A DNA stretch of 9,542 nt. It comes from Desulfocapsa sp. GTDB taxonomy: Bacteria > Desulfobacterota > Desulfobulbia > Desulfobulbales > Desulfocapsaceae. Of this stretch, positions 1-7,162 are shown in pieces (position 1 is the stretch's first letter; each line of letters begins with the position of its first letter). Both the position numbers and the translations under genes were made by a program. The stretch is from the NCBI GenBank assembly GCA_029935135.1, contig JAOZKX010000051.1, positions 1-9,542 on the forward strand. The letters are read 5' to 3'. The notes under the pieces are model-generated. The model had not been told where the DNA came from, made no database searches, and worked only from the letters and a program-made list of their open reading frames with translations.

Positions 1-902
1 TTGCCTTTGCCCGTTTTAAACTTCCCTGGGATGACGCTCGACTGATAAGCCTGCACGGGCGCAGGAATCTGCATATCCCCGGACTGCTGCTGGCTAACAA
101 GAAAACCTTTGTTTTTACCGACAGGCTGAATGCACCCGATATACTGGCCGTAGAGATTGTCAGTTACCTGCAGCTGATTGCTGCACAGACATTTTTGGAC
201 AGTTGTAAGGTTCTCGTTGCTGAAAACATCGGTTCACCTGCTGAGAAACTGTTCTCAGGTACTCTGCAGGAAGCGGCAGCAGAATCATTTGCAGATCTAA
301 ATGTAATGTGTCTTCTTTGCCCTGGAAAAAATACAGATACTCCTTTTGGCCTGATGGAGGATGAGATCCTCCATAGCCGGGGACTGATCACCAAGGCGGA
401 GGTACGGGCTGTTACCCTGCATCGTCTGCGACTTCCCCCTGAGGGGGTGTTCTGGGATGTGGGTGCCGGTAGCGGCTCTGTTTCCATTGAGGCCGCCAGG
501 ATGAATCCAGGACTGACCATCTTTGCCATTGAGCGAAAGGAAGAGGAACTGGAAAACATCAGGGCAAATATTCGCCGCTATGGCTGTTATAATATTGTTC
601 CAGTTGCAGGAGACGCCCTCTCTGTCCTAGATGATCTGCCAAATCCGGATCGTGTCTTTATTGGTGGCAATGGCGGCCAGCTACAGGGGATTATAGAAGA
701 GACTGCCCCCCGTTTAGTTGTCGGCGGCTGGCTGGTGGCTAATGGTGTTATAGAAAAAACGACGACCCTGGCCCCCCGGATAATGGAACAGGAGGGGTTG
801 CTTGTTACAACAAGCAGGATCAATTTTTCAAGAACGGATAGGAACGGAGAGGCTGTACAGTTCAATCCGATTACAATTATAGCTGGAGGAAAGTTTGTCT
901 AA
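1..902 (+). CDS. cbiET: CbiE-CbiT fusion: cobalt-precorrin C5/C15-methyltransferase and C12-decarboxylase (5' partial)
   Basis: This cytosolic enzyme adds methyl groups at C5 and C15 of the corrin ring and removes the C12 acetate carboxyl group, using S-adenosylmethionine. The frame is open from base 3 to the TAA at 900-902 with no stop, so the gene begins left of the window. The visible N-terminal part is the end of the CbiE domain, with the LPWDDA and SLHGR motifs at about bases 24-80. A joining segment follows, then the CbiT domain from about base 350. CbiT has ITKAEVRAVTL and the SAM-binding glycine-rich loop DVGAGSGSV at 456-482. The CbiE-CbiT order in one chain matches CobL of the aerobic pathway, but the neighbouring CbiG implies the cobalt-dependent route. 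The last 8 bases overlap cbiL. A TTG at 195 could be mistaken for a start, but upstream CbiE homology excludes it. The name cobL would also be acceptable. Confidence 0.93.
   Translation, partial: AFARFKLPWDDARLISLHGRRNLHIPGLLLANKKTFVFTDRLNAPDILAVEIVSYLQLIAAQTFLDSCKVLVAENIGSPAEKLFSGTLQEAAAESFADLNVMCLLCPGKNTDTPFGLMEDEILHSRGLITKAEVRAVTLHRLRLPPEGVFWDVGAGSGSVSIEAARMNPGLTIFAIERKEEELENIRANIRRYGCYNIVPVAGDALSVLDDLPNPDRVFIGGNGGQLQGIIEETAPRLVVGGWLVANGVIEKTTTLAPRIMEQEGLLVTTSRINFSRTDRNGEAVQFNPITIIAGGKFV
885..890 (+). promoter_or_regulatory. Ribosome binding site of cbiL
   Basis: GGAGGA lies inside the 3' end of cbiET, 4 bases before the TTG at 895. This strong Shine-Dalgarno sequence supports an unusual TTG start for cbiL. 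Confidence 0.75.
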
Positions 903-1623
903 GAAAGGAACATTTTTTGTAGTTGGTGTTGGTCCCGGTGACCCGGAGTTGATGACCTTAAAGGCTGCAAGGATTTTAGAAAAGTGCCCGGCATGGCTGG
1001 CACCTGCTGCCCGTGTTGACGGAGAGAGTACGGCCCTTACTATTGTCAAGGGAGCCGTCCAGTGGGAGAAGAAAAATATACTGATACACCACTTCCCCAT
1101 GAAAAAAGTACCCACAGGGAAGAAACCGGATGCTGAAATCCAGGAAGCCTGGAATAAGGCTGCACAGTGGGTGAATGAACAGCTGGAGCAGGGAGTAGAT
1201 GTTGCCCTCCCCACCCTGGGAGATCCTGCTATTTACTGCACTGGCTTTTATGTCTACAAAACACTGCTTGCTGCTCATCCCGATGTCAAGGTTGAGATTA
1301 TCCCAGGCATTTCTGCCATCGGGGCCACAGCAGCCGCTGCCAAAACGCCCCTCTGTCTTGGCGATGATGAGTTGGTGGTGATTCCTGCAGTCTTTGAGAA
1401 TGGAAAATTACGCAAGACCCTGGAGCAGTTTAATTCCCTGGTGTTTATGAAGGTGTATAAATCCATGGACAGGCTGGTTCCTCTCTTAAAAGAGATGGAT
1501 CTGCTTGAGAAGGCGGTGCTGGTTGAACGGACCTCCATGGGAGAAGAACAGGTGCATCATGATGTGGAATCAGTGTTGGGAAGAGAATTGCATTATTTCT
1601 CCACTCTGATTGTCAGGCGATAG
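895..1623 (+). CDS. cbiL: Cobalt-factor II / cobalt-precorrin-2 C20-methyltransferase
   Basis: CbiL transfers a methyl group from S-adenosylmethionine to C20 of cobalt-factor II/cobalt-precorrin-2, the first ring methylation after cobalt insertion. The 242-residue product fits the family length. Visible family marks are the N-terminal GVGPGDPEL loop (residues 11-19), HHFPM in the first third, LGDPAIY (about 108-114), the EIIPGIS segment, the LVFMKVY strand, and YFSTLIV at the C-terminus, much as in Salmonella CbiL. The start is a TTG overlapping the cbiET stop by 8 bases, supported by a strong Shine-Dalgarno. No ATG lies nearby before the conserved glycine loop. Translation is probably coupled to cbiET. 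The aerobic orthologue CobI acts on metal-free precorrin-2. The cobalt substrate is inferred from the company of cbiG. A 65-base gap without recognisable structure separates it from cbiF. Confidence 0.93.
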   Translation: MSKKGTFFVVGVGPGDPELMTLKAARILEKCPAWLAPAARVDGESTALTIVKGAVQWEKKNILIHHFPMKKVPTGKKPDAEIQEAWNKAAQWVNEQLEQGVDVALPTLGDPAIYCTGFYVYKTLLAAHPDVKVEIIPGISAIGATAAAAKTPLCLGDDELVVIPAVFENGKLRKTLEQFNSLVFMKVYKSMDRLVPLLKEMDLLEKAVLVERTSMGEEQVHHDVESVLGRELHYFSTLIVRR

Positions 1624-1680
1624 CAGAGGGATCGTGGATTTTTGGAAAATGTTGATCATTGTGAATGAATAAAAAACAGC

Positions 1681-1684
1681 AGGA
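1681..1684 (+). promoter_or_regulatory. Ribosome binding site deciding the cbiF start
   Basis: AGGA, within AGGAAAA, sits 4 bases before the ATG at 1689. The in-frame ATG at 1665 has no comparable site at a suitable distance, so 1689 is preferred. Confidence 0.55.
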
Positions 1685-1688
1685 AAAT

Positions 1689-2450
1689 ATGGAAGTAATA
1701 CATTTTGTCGGTGCAGGACCTGGTGACCCTGAACTTATTACCGTGAAAGGACAACGACTCCTGTGCGAGGCGGATCTGGTCATCTATACCGGCAGTCTTG
1801 TGCCGGTGGCGCTTATCGAGGGGCTTGATGGCGAAATTCATAATTCTGCCGGCATGAATCTGGATGAGGTGCTTGCCTTGATGATTCCGGCCTGGCGAGC
1901 AGGGAAAAAAATCGTTCGTCTGCACACAGGTGATCCTGCAATCTACGGGGCAATTAATGAACAGATTGCTGAACTCGTCAAAGAGGATATTCCCTTTCGG
2001 GTGATTCCCGGAGTAAGTTCTGCCACTGCCACAGCAGCAGCCCTGTCCACCCAGTTAACGCTGCCTGAGGTTTCCCAGACGATTATTATCACCAGGCGGG
2101 CCGGGCGTACCCCCATGCCGGAAAATGAAGATCTGCCTTCCCTGGCTGCCCATCAGGCAACCATGTTGATCTTGCTGAGTATCAATATGATTGAGGATGT
2201 GGTCGCTGAGCTACTGGAAGGGGGGTACCCGGGTTCTACTCCTGTGGCCGTGGTTGAAAAGGTGAGCTGGCCGGAAGAGAGGCAGCTGCGGGGGACACTT
2301 ACAGATATTGCAGAAAAAGTGAAAGAGGCAGGGATAACCAGAACCGCCATTATTGCAGTGGGTCAGGTCCTGGCCGATGCTCCTCCTCCTGTACTGTCGA
2401 AGTTGTATGACAGGCACTTCAGTCACGGCTATAGAGACGCCAAAGAGTAA
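1689..2450 (+). CDS. cbiF: Cobalt-precorrin-4 C11-methyltransferase
   Basis: CbiF methylates C11 of cobalt-precorrin-4, the step just before CbiG opens the lactone. From the ATG at 1689 the product is 253 residues, a normal family length. An alternative ATG at 1665 would add eight polar residues (MNKKQQEN) but lacks a good Shine-Dalgarno, whereas 1689 places the conserved strand and VGAGPGDPEL loop (residues 7-16) right at the N-terminus. Further family marks are HTGDPAIYGA (79-88), a VIPGVSS segment, and TRRAGRTPMPE (135-145), the last being particularly typical of CbiF/CobM. The stop TAA shares its last A with the ATG of cbiG, so translation of the two is likely coupled. Substrate assignment to the cobalt form is by pathway context. 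The aerobic equivalent would be CobM. Confidence 0.94.
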   Translation: MEVIHFVGAGPGDPELITVKGQRLLCEADLVIYTGSLVPVALIEGLDGEIHNSAGMNLDEVLALMIPAWRAGKKIVRLHTGDPAIYGAINEQIAELVKEDIPFRVIPGVSSATATAAALSTQLTLPEVSQTIIITRRAGRTPMPENEDLPSLAAHQATMLILLSINMIEDVVAELLEGGYPGSTPVAVVEKVSWPEERQLRGTLTDIAEKVKEAGITRTAIIAVGQVLADAPPPVLSKLYDRHFSHGYRDAKE

Positions 2451-3454
2451 TGAAGATTGCAATTATTGCCATAACCACTGGGGCCTTTCAGCTGGCCGCA
2501 AAACTGCAAAGGAGACTTCCCGGGGCAACTCTCCTGGAAAAGGATCGAGTGGGGAAGCTGTTTGGCGAGAACTGGCAGAGCTTTGACGGATTTATCTGTA
2601 TTATGGCCACCGGTATTGTGGTTAGAACGATTGCCCCTCTCATTGTTGATAAAAGAAAGGATCCCTGTGTGCTTGTTGTTGATGAAAAGGGGAAACATGT
2701 GATCAGCCTGCTCTCAGGCCACCTGGGTGGAGGAAACGAATTGACGATTCGGGTTGCCGACCTCCTTGGCAGTGATCCAGTTATCACCACCGCCTCGGAT
2801 ACCTTGGGTCTGGTATCGTTGGATATCTGGGCAGAGCAGCAGCAGCTGAGCGCAGACAAAAAAGATATGACCCGTGCCTGCGGAATTTTGGTAAATAAGG
2901 GTACTCTGTCAGTGTATGCAGATGTACCGGTGCAGACACTTCCTCCCGGACTGAAACTCTGCAACCGTCTGGAAGAGGCCGATATTATCATTTCCAATCG
3001 CAGTTGTTTTGCTGGCAAGATTGTCTTTTGTCCCCAAAATCTGGTTGTGGGGACGGGATGTAATCGAGGCACCCCTGTGCAGGAGTTTAGAGAGGCCGTC
3101 AGCGAGCTTTTCCAAGATCTGGGGTTGTCTCTTGCAGCCATAAAGAATCTGGCTTCCATCGATAAAAAAAATGACGAAGAGGGACTGCTTGCATTTGCCA
3201 GAGAGAACAATTATACGATTGATTTTTTTGTAAAAGATGATATCAACCGTGTCACAGGCGTTGAGGTCTCCGCAGCACCGCTGAAGGCGGTGGGGGCAAT
3301 CGGTGTGGCAGAACCCTGCGCAATCTTAAGCGCTTGTAATAAACAAAATTCAACCCTCATCAGCAGGAAACGAAAATGGAAGAACATAACAATGGCAGTG
3401 GCAGCGGTACCCTTTATGTTGTCGGCACAGGAACCGGATCTGTCAAGCAGTTAA
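2450..3454 (+). CDS. cbiG: Cobalt-precorrin-5A hydrolase (delta-lactone opening)
   Basis: CbiG opens the ring-A delta-lactone of cobalt-precorrin-5A and releases the C20 fragment as acetaldehyde. This step is diagnostic of anaerobic B12 synthesis. The 334-residue protein shows the N-terminal CbiG domain with IMATGIVVR (51-59) and SGHLGGGNEL (89-98; the family more often has GGAN). A variable middle follows, and then the C-terminal domain with GTGCNRGTP (201-209), VGAIGVAEP (281-289) and the closing KNITMAVA strand (311-318). It starts at the ATG of a TAATG junction with cbiF. Only a weak AG-rich site precedes it, consistent with coupling. Its last 26 codons, including the conserved KNITMAVA strand, overlap the start of cbiH in another frame for 79 bases. 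The tail after that strand (about 16 residues) looks unconserved and may simply be what the cbiH sequence allows. Confidence 0.94.
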   Translation: MKIAIIAITTGAFQLAAKLQRRLPGATLLEKDRVGKLFGENWQSFDGFICIMATGIVVRTIAPLIVDKRKDPCVLVVDEKGKHVISLLSGHLGGGNELTIRVADLLGSDPVITTASDTLGLVSLDIWAEQQQLSADKKDMTRACGILVNKGTLSVYADVPVQTLPPGLKLCNRLEEADIIISNRSCFAGKIVFCPQNLVVGTGCNRGTPVQEFREAVSELFQDLGLSLAAIKNLASIDKKNDEEGLLAFARENNYTIDFFVKDDINRVTGVEVSAAPLKAVGAIGVAEPCAILSACNKQNSTLISRKRKWKNITMAVAAVPFMLSAQEPDLSSS

Positions 3455-4146
3455 CCTTTGCTGCAAGTGAAGCCTTGGAAGATGCCGAAGTTATCGTTGG
3501 CTACCAGACTTACTTGGATCTGATCCCCGCCTATCTGGAAGGAAAAGAAGTGCTCGCCTCGCAGATGATGAAAGAGGTGGATCGTTGCCGCAAATCTCTG
3601 GAGCTGGCCCAGTCCGGGAAAAAAGTAGCTCTTGTTTCCGGTGGAGATCCTGGTATCTACGCCATGGCAGGTCTGGTTTTTGAAATGGCCAAAGAGAATG
3701 GTTTTGACTGCAGGATTGAAATTATCCCCGGGATTGCTGCTGTAAATGGATGCGCAGCCAGACTTGGGGCCCCGCTGATGCATGATTTTGCAGCCATCAG
3801 TCTGTCAAATCTGCTTACTCCCATGGAGCTTATTGAAAAACGGCTGGAAGCTGTGGCCAGTGCCGATTTTGTGCTGGCAATCTACAACCCAAAATCGAAA
3901 AAGCGCACAGAACAGATCGTTAGGGCCAGGGAGATCCTGTTAAAGTATCGTGATCCGCAGACTCCTGTGGGTATTGTTACGGCAGCGACAAGGGAAAATG
4001 AAACCATCGTCCTCACCACCCTTGAGAATATGCTGGAATGTGAAATCGGCATGCAGTCCACCGTGATGGTGGGGAATTCCCAGACCTATATATGGAATGA
4101 GAAAATGGTCACCCCCAGGGGATACAGCGGAAAGTATGAACTGTAG
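3376..4146 (+). CDS. cbiH: Cobalt-precorrin-3B C17-methyltransferase
   Basis: CbiH performs C17 methylation with ring contraction on the cobalt-precorrin-3 intermediate. The product is 256 residues. Family marks are the VIVGYQTYLDLI segment (39-50), SGGDPGIYAMAG (88-99), EIIPGIAAVNGCAARLGAP (115-133), LLTP (146-149), ADFVLAIYNP (163-172) and a C-terminal STVMVGNSQTYI segment. The ATG at 3376 has AGGA seven bases upstream (3365-3368). No later start fits before the YVVG strand, so the 79-base overlap with cbiG is real coding in both frames. Two conserved places differ from the usual sequence. The N-terminal loop reads GTGTGS rather than GxGPGS, and LSNLLTP replaces the common LSDLLTP. The rest of the protein is intact, so it is probably functional. 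The aerobic counterpart is CobJ. Confidence 0.93.
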   Translation: MEEHNNGSGSGTLYVVGTGTGSVKQLTFAASEALEDAEVIVGYQTYLDLIPAYLEGKEVLASQMMKEVDRCRKSLELAQSGKKVALVSGGDPGIYAMAGLVFEMAKENGFDCRIEIIPGIAAVNGCAARLGAPLMHDFAAISLSNLLTPMELIEKRLEAVASADFVLAIYNPKSKKRTEQIVRAREILLKYRDPQTPVGIVTAATRENETIVLTTLENMLECEIGMQSTVMVGNSQTYIWNEKMVTPRGYSGKYEL

Positions 4147-4161
4147 GGAACTTTTTTTCAG

Positions 4162-4746
4162 ATGACGAAAAAGTTGATACTCCTTCGTCATGGAGAGACA
4201 GGTCTTCCAGGAAAATATATCGGGGCAAGTGATGTGCCCCTTTCCCCAGAGGGTGAGGGACAGATTGCAGCTCTCAGGGGAATGTTTGGCCATATCGGTA
4301 TCGATCAGCTGATTGCAAGCCCCATGCTTCGTTGCCGGCAGAGTGCCGAGATCGCCTTCCCCGGAAGGCCGATTGAGTACGATGAGGATCTGCGGGAGAT
4401 TGATTTTGGTCGTTGGGAAGGGTTGACTTTTGCAGAGATAGAGAAGAGTGATCCTGAGCTTGTTGCCAGATGGGCAGAGTGGTCACCGGAGTTTTGTTTT
4501 CCGGAAGGGGAACGAATCGTTGACTTTCTCAGTCGAATAGGGGCAGCGGGGAAAAAGATAGAAACGGGTAGTGGCGACACCATCTGTATTGTTGCCCACG
4601 GTGGCGTTATTCGTGCCCTGATCTGTTGTTTTTTACGAATATCAGCTGATAAAGCCCTTTTGTTTCGAGTGGATAAGGGAAAGTTTGTTACTATTGACCT
4701 GTTTGCTGAAGGCGGAGTGCTGACAGGCTTTAACCTGGGTGTATAA
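4162..4746 (+). CDS. cobC: Alpha-ribazole-5'-phosphate phosphatase (histidine phosphatase family)
   Basis: This enzyme removes phosphate from alpha-ribazole-5'-phosphate made by CobT, or from adenosylcobalamin-5'-phosphate made by CobS, in assembly of the lower ligand. The 194-residue protein has the phosphoglycerate-mutase-like signature RHGET at residues 9-13, with His10 as the expected phospho-acceptor. It also has REIDFGRWEG (78-87) supplying acidic and loop residues, and VAHGG around His146, the second catalytic histidine. The family is functionally broad, so the specific substrate rests on position between cbiH and cobU-cobT-cobS. The ATG at 4162 lies 15 bases after the cbiH stop. The only upstream purine run, AGGGA at 4145-4149, is rather distant. 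The stop TAA overlaps the ATG of cobU by one base. This is not the PLP enzyme called CobC in aerobic-pathway naming. Confidence 0.87.
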   Translation: MTKKLILLRHGETGLPGKYIGASDVPLSPEGEGQIAALRGMFGHIGIDQLIASPMLRCRQSAEIAFPGRPIEYDEDLREIDFGRWEGLTFAEIEKSDPELVARWAEWSPEFCFPEGERIVDFLSRIGAAGKKIETGSGDTICIVAHGGVIRALICCFLRISADKALLFRVDKGKFVTIDLFAEGGVLTGFNLGV

Positions 4747-5294
4747 TGGCTAAAATAATTCTGATCACAGGCGGGGCACGAAGCGGGAAAAGCGATTATG
4801 CCCTGCAGCGTGCACTTTTGCTGCCCGGGCCCCATATATTTCTTGCCACCTGTCCTGTTATTGATCCGGAGATGGATGATCGGATACGCCGGCATAAGAC
4901 GGATCGCATAAATAGTGAATGGAAAACCATAGAAGAAGAACTGCAGGTGGCGGAAGCGATTCAATCGCTTGTACCAGGTTCTGTCTGTCTCCTTGATTGT
5001 CTGACCCTGTGGGTGAATAACCTGATGTATCGTGCAGAGAGTTCAAAAGAAATGTTTCGCGATGATGAGATGCAGGAAAAGTGTGAAGAGCTTATTCAGG
5101 CAGCAATGCAGTATCAGGGAACCCTGATTTGTGTCAGTAATGAGGTCGGGATGGGTATCGTTCCGGAACACGCTTCCGCTAGATTGTATCGTGATCTTGT
5201 CGGGCGTTGTAATAGAATATTAGCAGCTGCAGCAGATGAGGTTGTTCTGGTCAGTTGTGGCCTCCCTCTTTTTTTTAAAGGGCAGGCAGAATAA
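4746..5294 (+). CDS. cobU: Adenosylcobinamide kinase / adenosylcobinamide-phosphate guanylyltransferase
   Basis: This bifunctional enzyme phosphorylates adenosylcobinamide and then transfers GMP to give adenosylcobinamide-GDP, the substrate of CobS. The 182-residue product is of normal length. It has the P-loop GGARSGKS at residues 9-16, then RRHKTDR with His50, matching the histidine that is guanylylated in Salmonella CobU (His46). The Walker-B-like LLDCLTLWVNN follows, then the long family signature starting VSNEVGMGIVPE and ending near VSCGLPLF. The bifunctional (CobU/CobP) assignment rests on both the P-loop and the histidine being present. It begins at the ATG of a TAATG junction with cobC, with only a weak GGGTG at 4737-4741 as possible Shine-Dalgarno, so translation is probably coupled. 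A 28-base gap separates it from the preferred cobT start. Confidence 0.93.
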   Translation: MAKIILITGGARSGKSDYALQRALLLPGPHIFLATCPVIDPEMDDRIRRHKTDRINSEWKTIEEELQVAEAIQSLVPGSVCLLDCLTLWVNNLMYRAESSKEMFRDDEMQEKCEELIQAAMQYQGTLICVSNEVGMGIVPEHASARLYRDLVGRCNRILAAAADEVVLVSCGLPLFFKGQAE

Positions 5295-5313
5295 ATGAAA
5301 AACAGATTTGAAT

Positions 5314-5318
5314 GAGGA
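5314..5318 (+). promoter_or_regulatory. Ribosome binding site deciding the cobT start
   Basis: GAGGA, four bases before the ATG at 5323, selects that codon over the in-frame TTG at 5308, which has no clear site upstream. Confidence 0.7.
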
Positions 5319-5322
5319 ATAT

Positions 5323-6387
5323 ATGAGCATACTGGAACAAACCATAAAGACTATTTATCCACAGGATTCATCGTATCGTGATCTTGCCAAAGAACGGCTG
5401 GATCAACTCGCGTTACCCCATTGGGCCCTTGGTGATCTTATGGATCTGGCCATCGATCTGGCAGGGATTACCCGTTCTTTAAAACCAGCCGTGCAGGGCA
5501 AGGCTATTGTCACCATGGCAGGAGATCATGGCGTGGTGGCGGAAGGGGTAAGTAAATTTCCCCAGGAAGTGACTTCGCAGATGGTCCATAATTTTGTGAA
5601 TGGTGGCGCCGGAATCAATGCCCTGGCCAGACAGGCAGGAGCAGAGGTCGTTGTGGTTGATATGGGGGTGGCCGCTGATATGGATGATCTTGCCCGGCAG
5701 GGAAAAATCATCAACAAAAAGATTGGGTATGGTACAAATAATATCGCCAAAGGGGCTGCCATGAGCGCCGCCAACGCGATTCGTGCTGTTGAAGCCGGGA
5801 TTGATATTGCCAATGAGCTTTCCGGTAGTGTGGACATTTTTGGTACGGGTGATATGGGCATAGGTAATACCACGCCATCCACTGCGATAGCTGCAGTCAT
5901 TACCGGAAAATCAGTGGCAGAACTCACTGGACGGGGTACGGGGCTTGATGATGAACAGCTTGCCCATAAACAGCAGGTGATTACAAAGATTTTAGAATGC
6001 AATAAGCCTGATCCTAAAAATGGCATTGATATTCTTGCAAAGATTGGCGGATTTGAGATTGGTGGTATTGCCGGGCTTATCTTGGGCGCCGCGGCCCAGC
6101 AAAAGCCTGTGGTTGTAGATGGTTTTATATCTACGGCCGGAGCACTGATTGCCATTGCCATTGAACCATTTGTCAGGGATTATATCGTCTGTGCCCATCG
6201 TTCCATGGAGCCGGGGCATCGTTTTATGCAGGAAAAAATCGGATGTCGACCGCTATTGGATCTGAATCTTCGTCTGGGAGAGGGGACAGGTGCCGCCCTT
6301 GCCATGAATCTTGTTGAGGCCTCTGTAGCTGTCCTTACTGAAGTGGCGACTTTTGAAGAGGCAGCGGTTGCCGGAGCAGATAAGTAG
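5323..6387 (+). CDS. cobT: Nicotinate-nucleotide--dimethylbenzimidazole phosphoribosyltransferase
   Basis: CobT activates the lower-ligand base by transferring phosphoribose from nicotinate mononucleotide to 5,6-dimethylbenzimidazole or a related base, giving alpha-ribazole-5'-phosphate. The 354-residue protein has the family's typical length. It has the base-binding region GDHGVVAEGVSKFP in the first quarter, followed by VNGGAGINALA. DIFGTGDMGIGNTTPSTA is near the middle, with VVVDGFISTAGAL after it. Near the C-terminus LGEGTGAALAM contains Glu320, corresponding to the catalytic base Glu317 of Salmonella CobT. The ATG at 5323 is chosen because a clear GAGGA precedes it. An upstream TTG at 5308 would add only five residues. 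The gene lies between cobU and cobS. The window does not show which base is used, and no dedicated DMB-synthesis gene is seen here. Confidence 0.95.
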   Translation: MSILEQTIKTIYPQDSSYRDLAKERLDQLALPHWALGDLMDLAIDLAGITRSLKPAVQGKAIVTMAGDHGVVAEGVSKFPQEVTSQMVHNFVNGGAGINALARQAGAEVVVVDMGVAADMDDLARQGKIINKKIGYGTNNIAKGAAMSAANAIRAVEAGIDIANELSGSVDIFGTGDMGIGNTTPSTAIAAVITGKSVAELTGRGTGLDDEQLAHKQQVITKILECNKPDPKNGIDILAKIGGFEIGGIAGLILGAAAQQKPVVVDGFISTAGALIAIAIEPFVRDYIVCAHRSMEPGHRFMQEKIGCRPLLDLNLRLGEGTGAALAMNLVEASVAVLTEVATFEEAAVAGADK

Positions 6388-6388
6388 C

Positions 6389-7159
6389 ATGTCTCTTGTT
6401 TTTCGTTATCCCCTGAAAACGCTGCTTACAGCCATTCGTTTTCTCACAGTGGTGCCCATTTCTTTTGCAGTAAAGGAGGATGGGCGCTTCTTTCAGGCAA
6501 GCCTTTTCTGGTTTCCTCTGGTTGGCATGTTGATCGGAACTGCCGCGGCAGCGCCTGTGCTCTTGCTTGGCCCATTTTTGCCACCTTCAGTCCTGGCAAT
6601 TATGGGTATTGTCATTTTAGCCGCTGTCTCCGGTTGTCTGCATCTCGATGGTCTTGCAGACAGTGGTGATGGACTTCTCAGTGCCAGGCCAAAGGAACAG
6701 GCCTTGGAGATTATGCGTGACAGTCGAAGCGGGGCCATGGGGGTGATTGCCCTAATCCTTGTTCTCCTGGCAAAATACTCCAGCCTCTCTGCTGTTTCTG
6801 CCCCTGTAATGGCAACCGTATTGTTCTGTATGCCCATTGCAGGCCGTACTGCAATTTTGCTGACCATGGCCTTCCTTCCCTATGCGCGGAAGGAGGGTGG
6901 ACTGGGTAGTCTTTTTTATTCCTCGAAAAGTCGAGGACTCGCCTGTGTTGCCATGCTCTTCTGTCTAGCTGCCGGTTTCTTTTTTTCCTGGCAGGTTGCT
7001 CTGTTGCTGATGATCGCTGTTTTGTCCACGGTCACGCTGTTTTCTTTCTGGTGCTATAAAAAACTTGGTGGGGCAACAGGGGATACGCTTGGTGCCGTTT
7101 GTGAGTTGACGGAATGTGGAACGGCAATTGCTCTCTCTTCACTCTTTTGGGCTGGTTGA
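6389..7159 (+). CDS. cobS: Adenosylcobinamide-GDP ribazoletransferase (cobalamin synthase), membrane protein
   Basis: CobS joins adenosylcobinamide-GDP from CobU with alpha-ribazole or its phosphate from CobT to make cobalamin or cobalamin phosphate, and acts in the inner membrane. From the ATG at 6389 the product is 256 residues, with about six or seven hydrophobic segments (roughly 37-60, 63-83, 115-135, 138-162, 183-200, 203-221 and possibly 240-255). Family motifs are HLDGLADSGDG (85-95) and EIMRDSRSGAMG (107-118), whose acidic residues are expected to bind Mg and nucleotide. GRTAILL and GGATGDTLGA (227-236) follow. The start is chosen one base after the cobT stop codon, with GGAG at 6373-6376, twelve bases upstream, as a weak site. 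A TTG at 6353 inside cobT would add a 12-residue charged leader lacking support. The stop lies three bases before the next start. Confidence 0.93.
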   Translation: MSLVFRYPLKTLLTAIRFLTVVPISFAVKEDGRFFQASLFWFPLVGMLIGTAAAAPVLLLGPFLPPSVLAIMGIVILAAVSGCLHLDGLADSGDGLLSARPKEQALEIMRDSRSGAMGVIALILVLLAKYSSLSAVSAPVMATVLFCMPIAGRTAILLTMAFLPYARKEGGLGSLFYSSKSRGLACVAMLFCLAAGFFFSWQVALLLMIAVLSTVTLFSFWCYKKLGGATGDTLGAVCELTECGTAIALSSLFWAG

Positions 7160-7162
7160 ACG

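Noticed and set aside
1624..1688. The 65-base gap between cbiL and cbiF as a possible internal promoter or terminator.
   Set aside because: No stem followed by a T-run and no convincing paired -35/-10 elements were seen. Only the cbiF ribosome site is recognisable.
2488..3210. Long minus-strand open frame (about 240 codons) opposite cbiG.
   Set aside because: The predicted protein is Ser/Arg/Pro-rich without any recognisable domain and lies wholly opposite a clear cbiG. It is a mirror-frame artefact.
4305..4964. Minus-strand open frame of about 219 codons opposite cobC and the start of cobU.
   Set aside because: No domain is recognisable. Both plus-strand genes have intact catalytic motifs, so this is a shadow frame.
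5526..6161. Minus-strand open frame of about 211 codons opposite cobT.
   Set aside because: It is low-complexity (Ala/Pro/Ser/Ile-rich), has no family resemblance, and sits entirely within strongly conserved CobT coding sequence.
6353..6388. TTG start that would extend cobS into cobT by 12 residues.
   Set aside because: The leader is charged and unlike CobS N-termini. The ATG at 6389 places the hydrophobic N-terminal helix in the usual position.
6920..6937. Perfect 7-bp inverted repeat with a 4-base loop (TCCTCGA / TCGAGGA) inside cobS.
   Set aside because: It lies in coding sequence, with no T-run after the stem on either strand. There is no sign of a terminator or regulatory site, and a single such hairpin can occur by chance.
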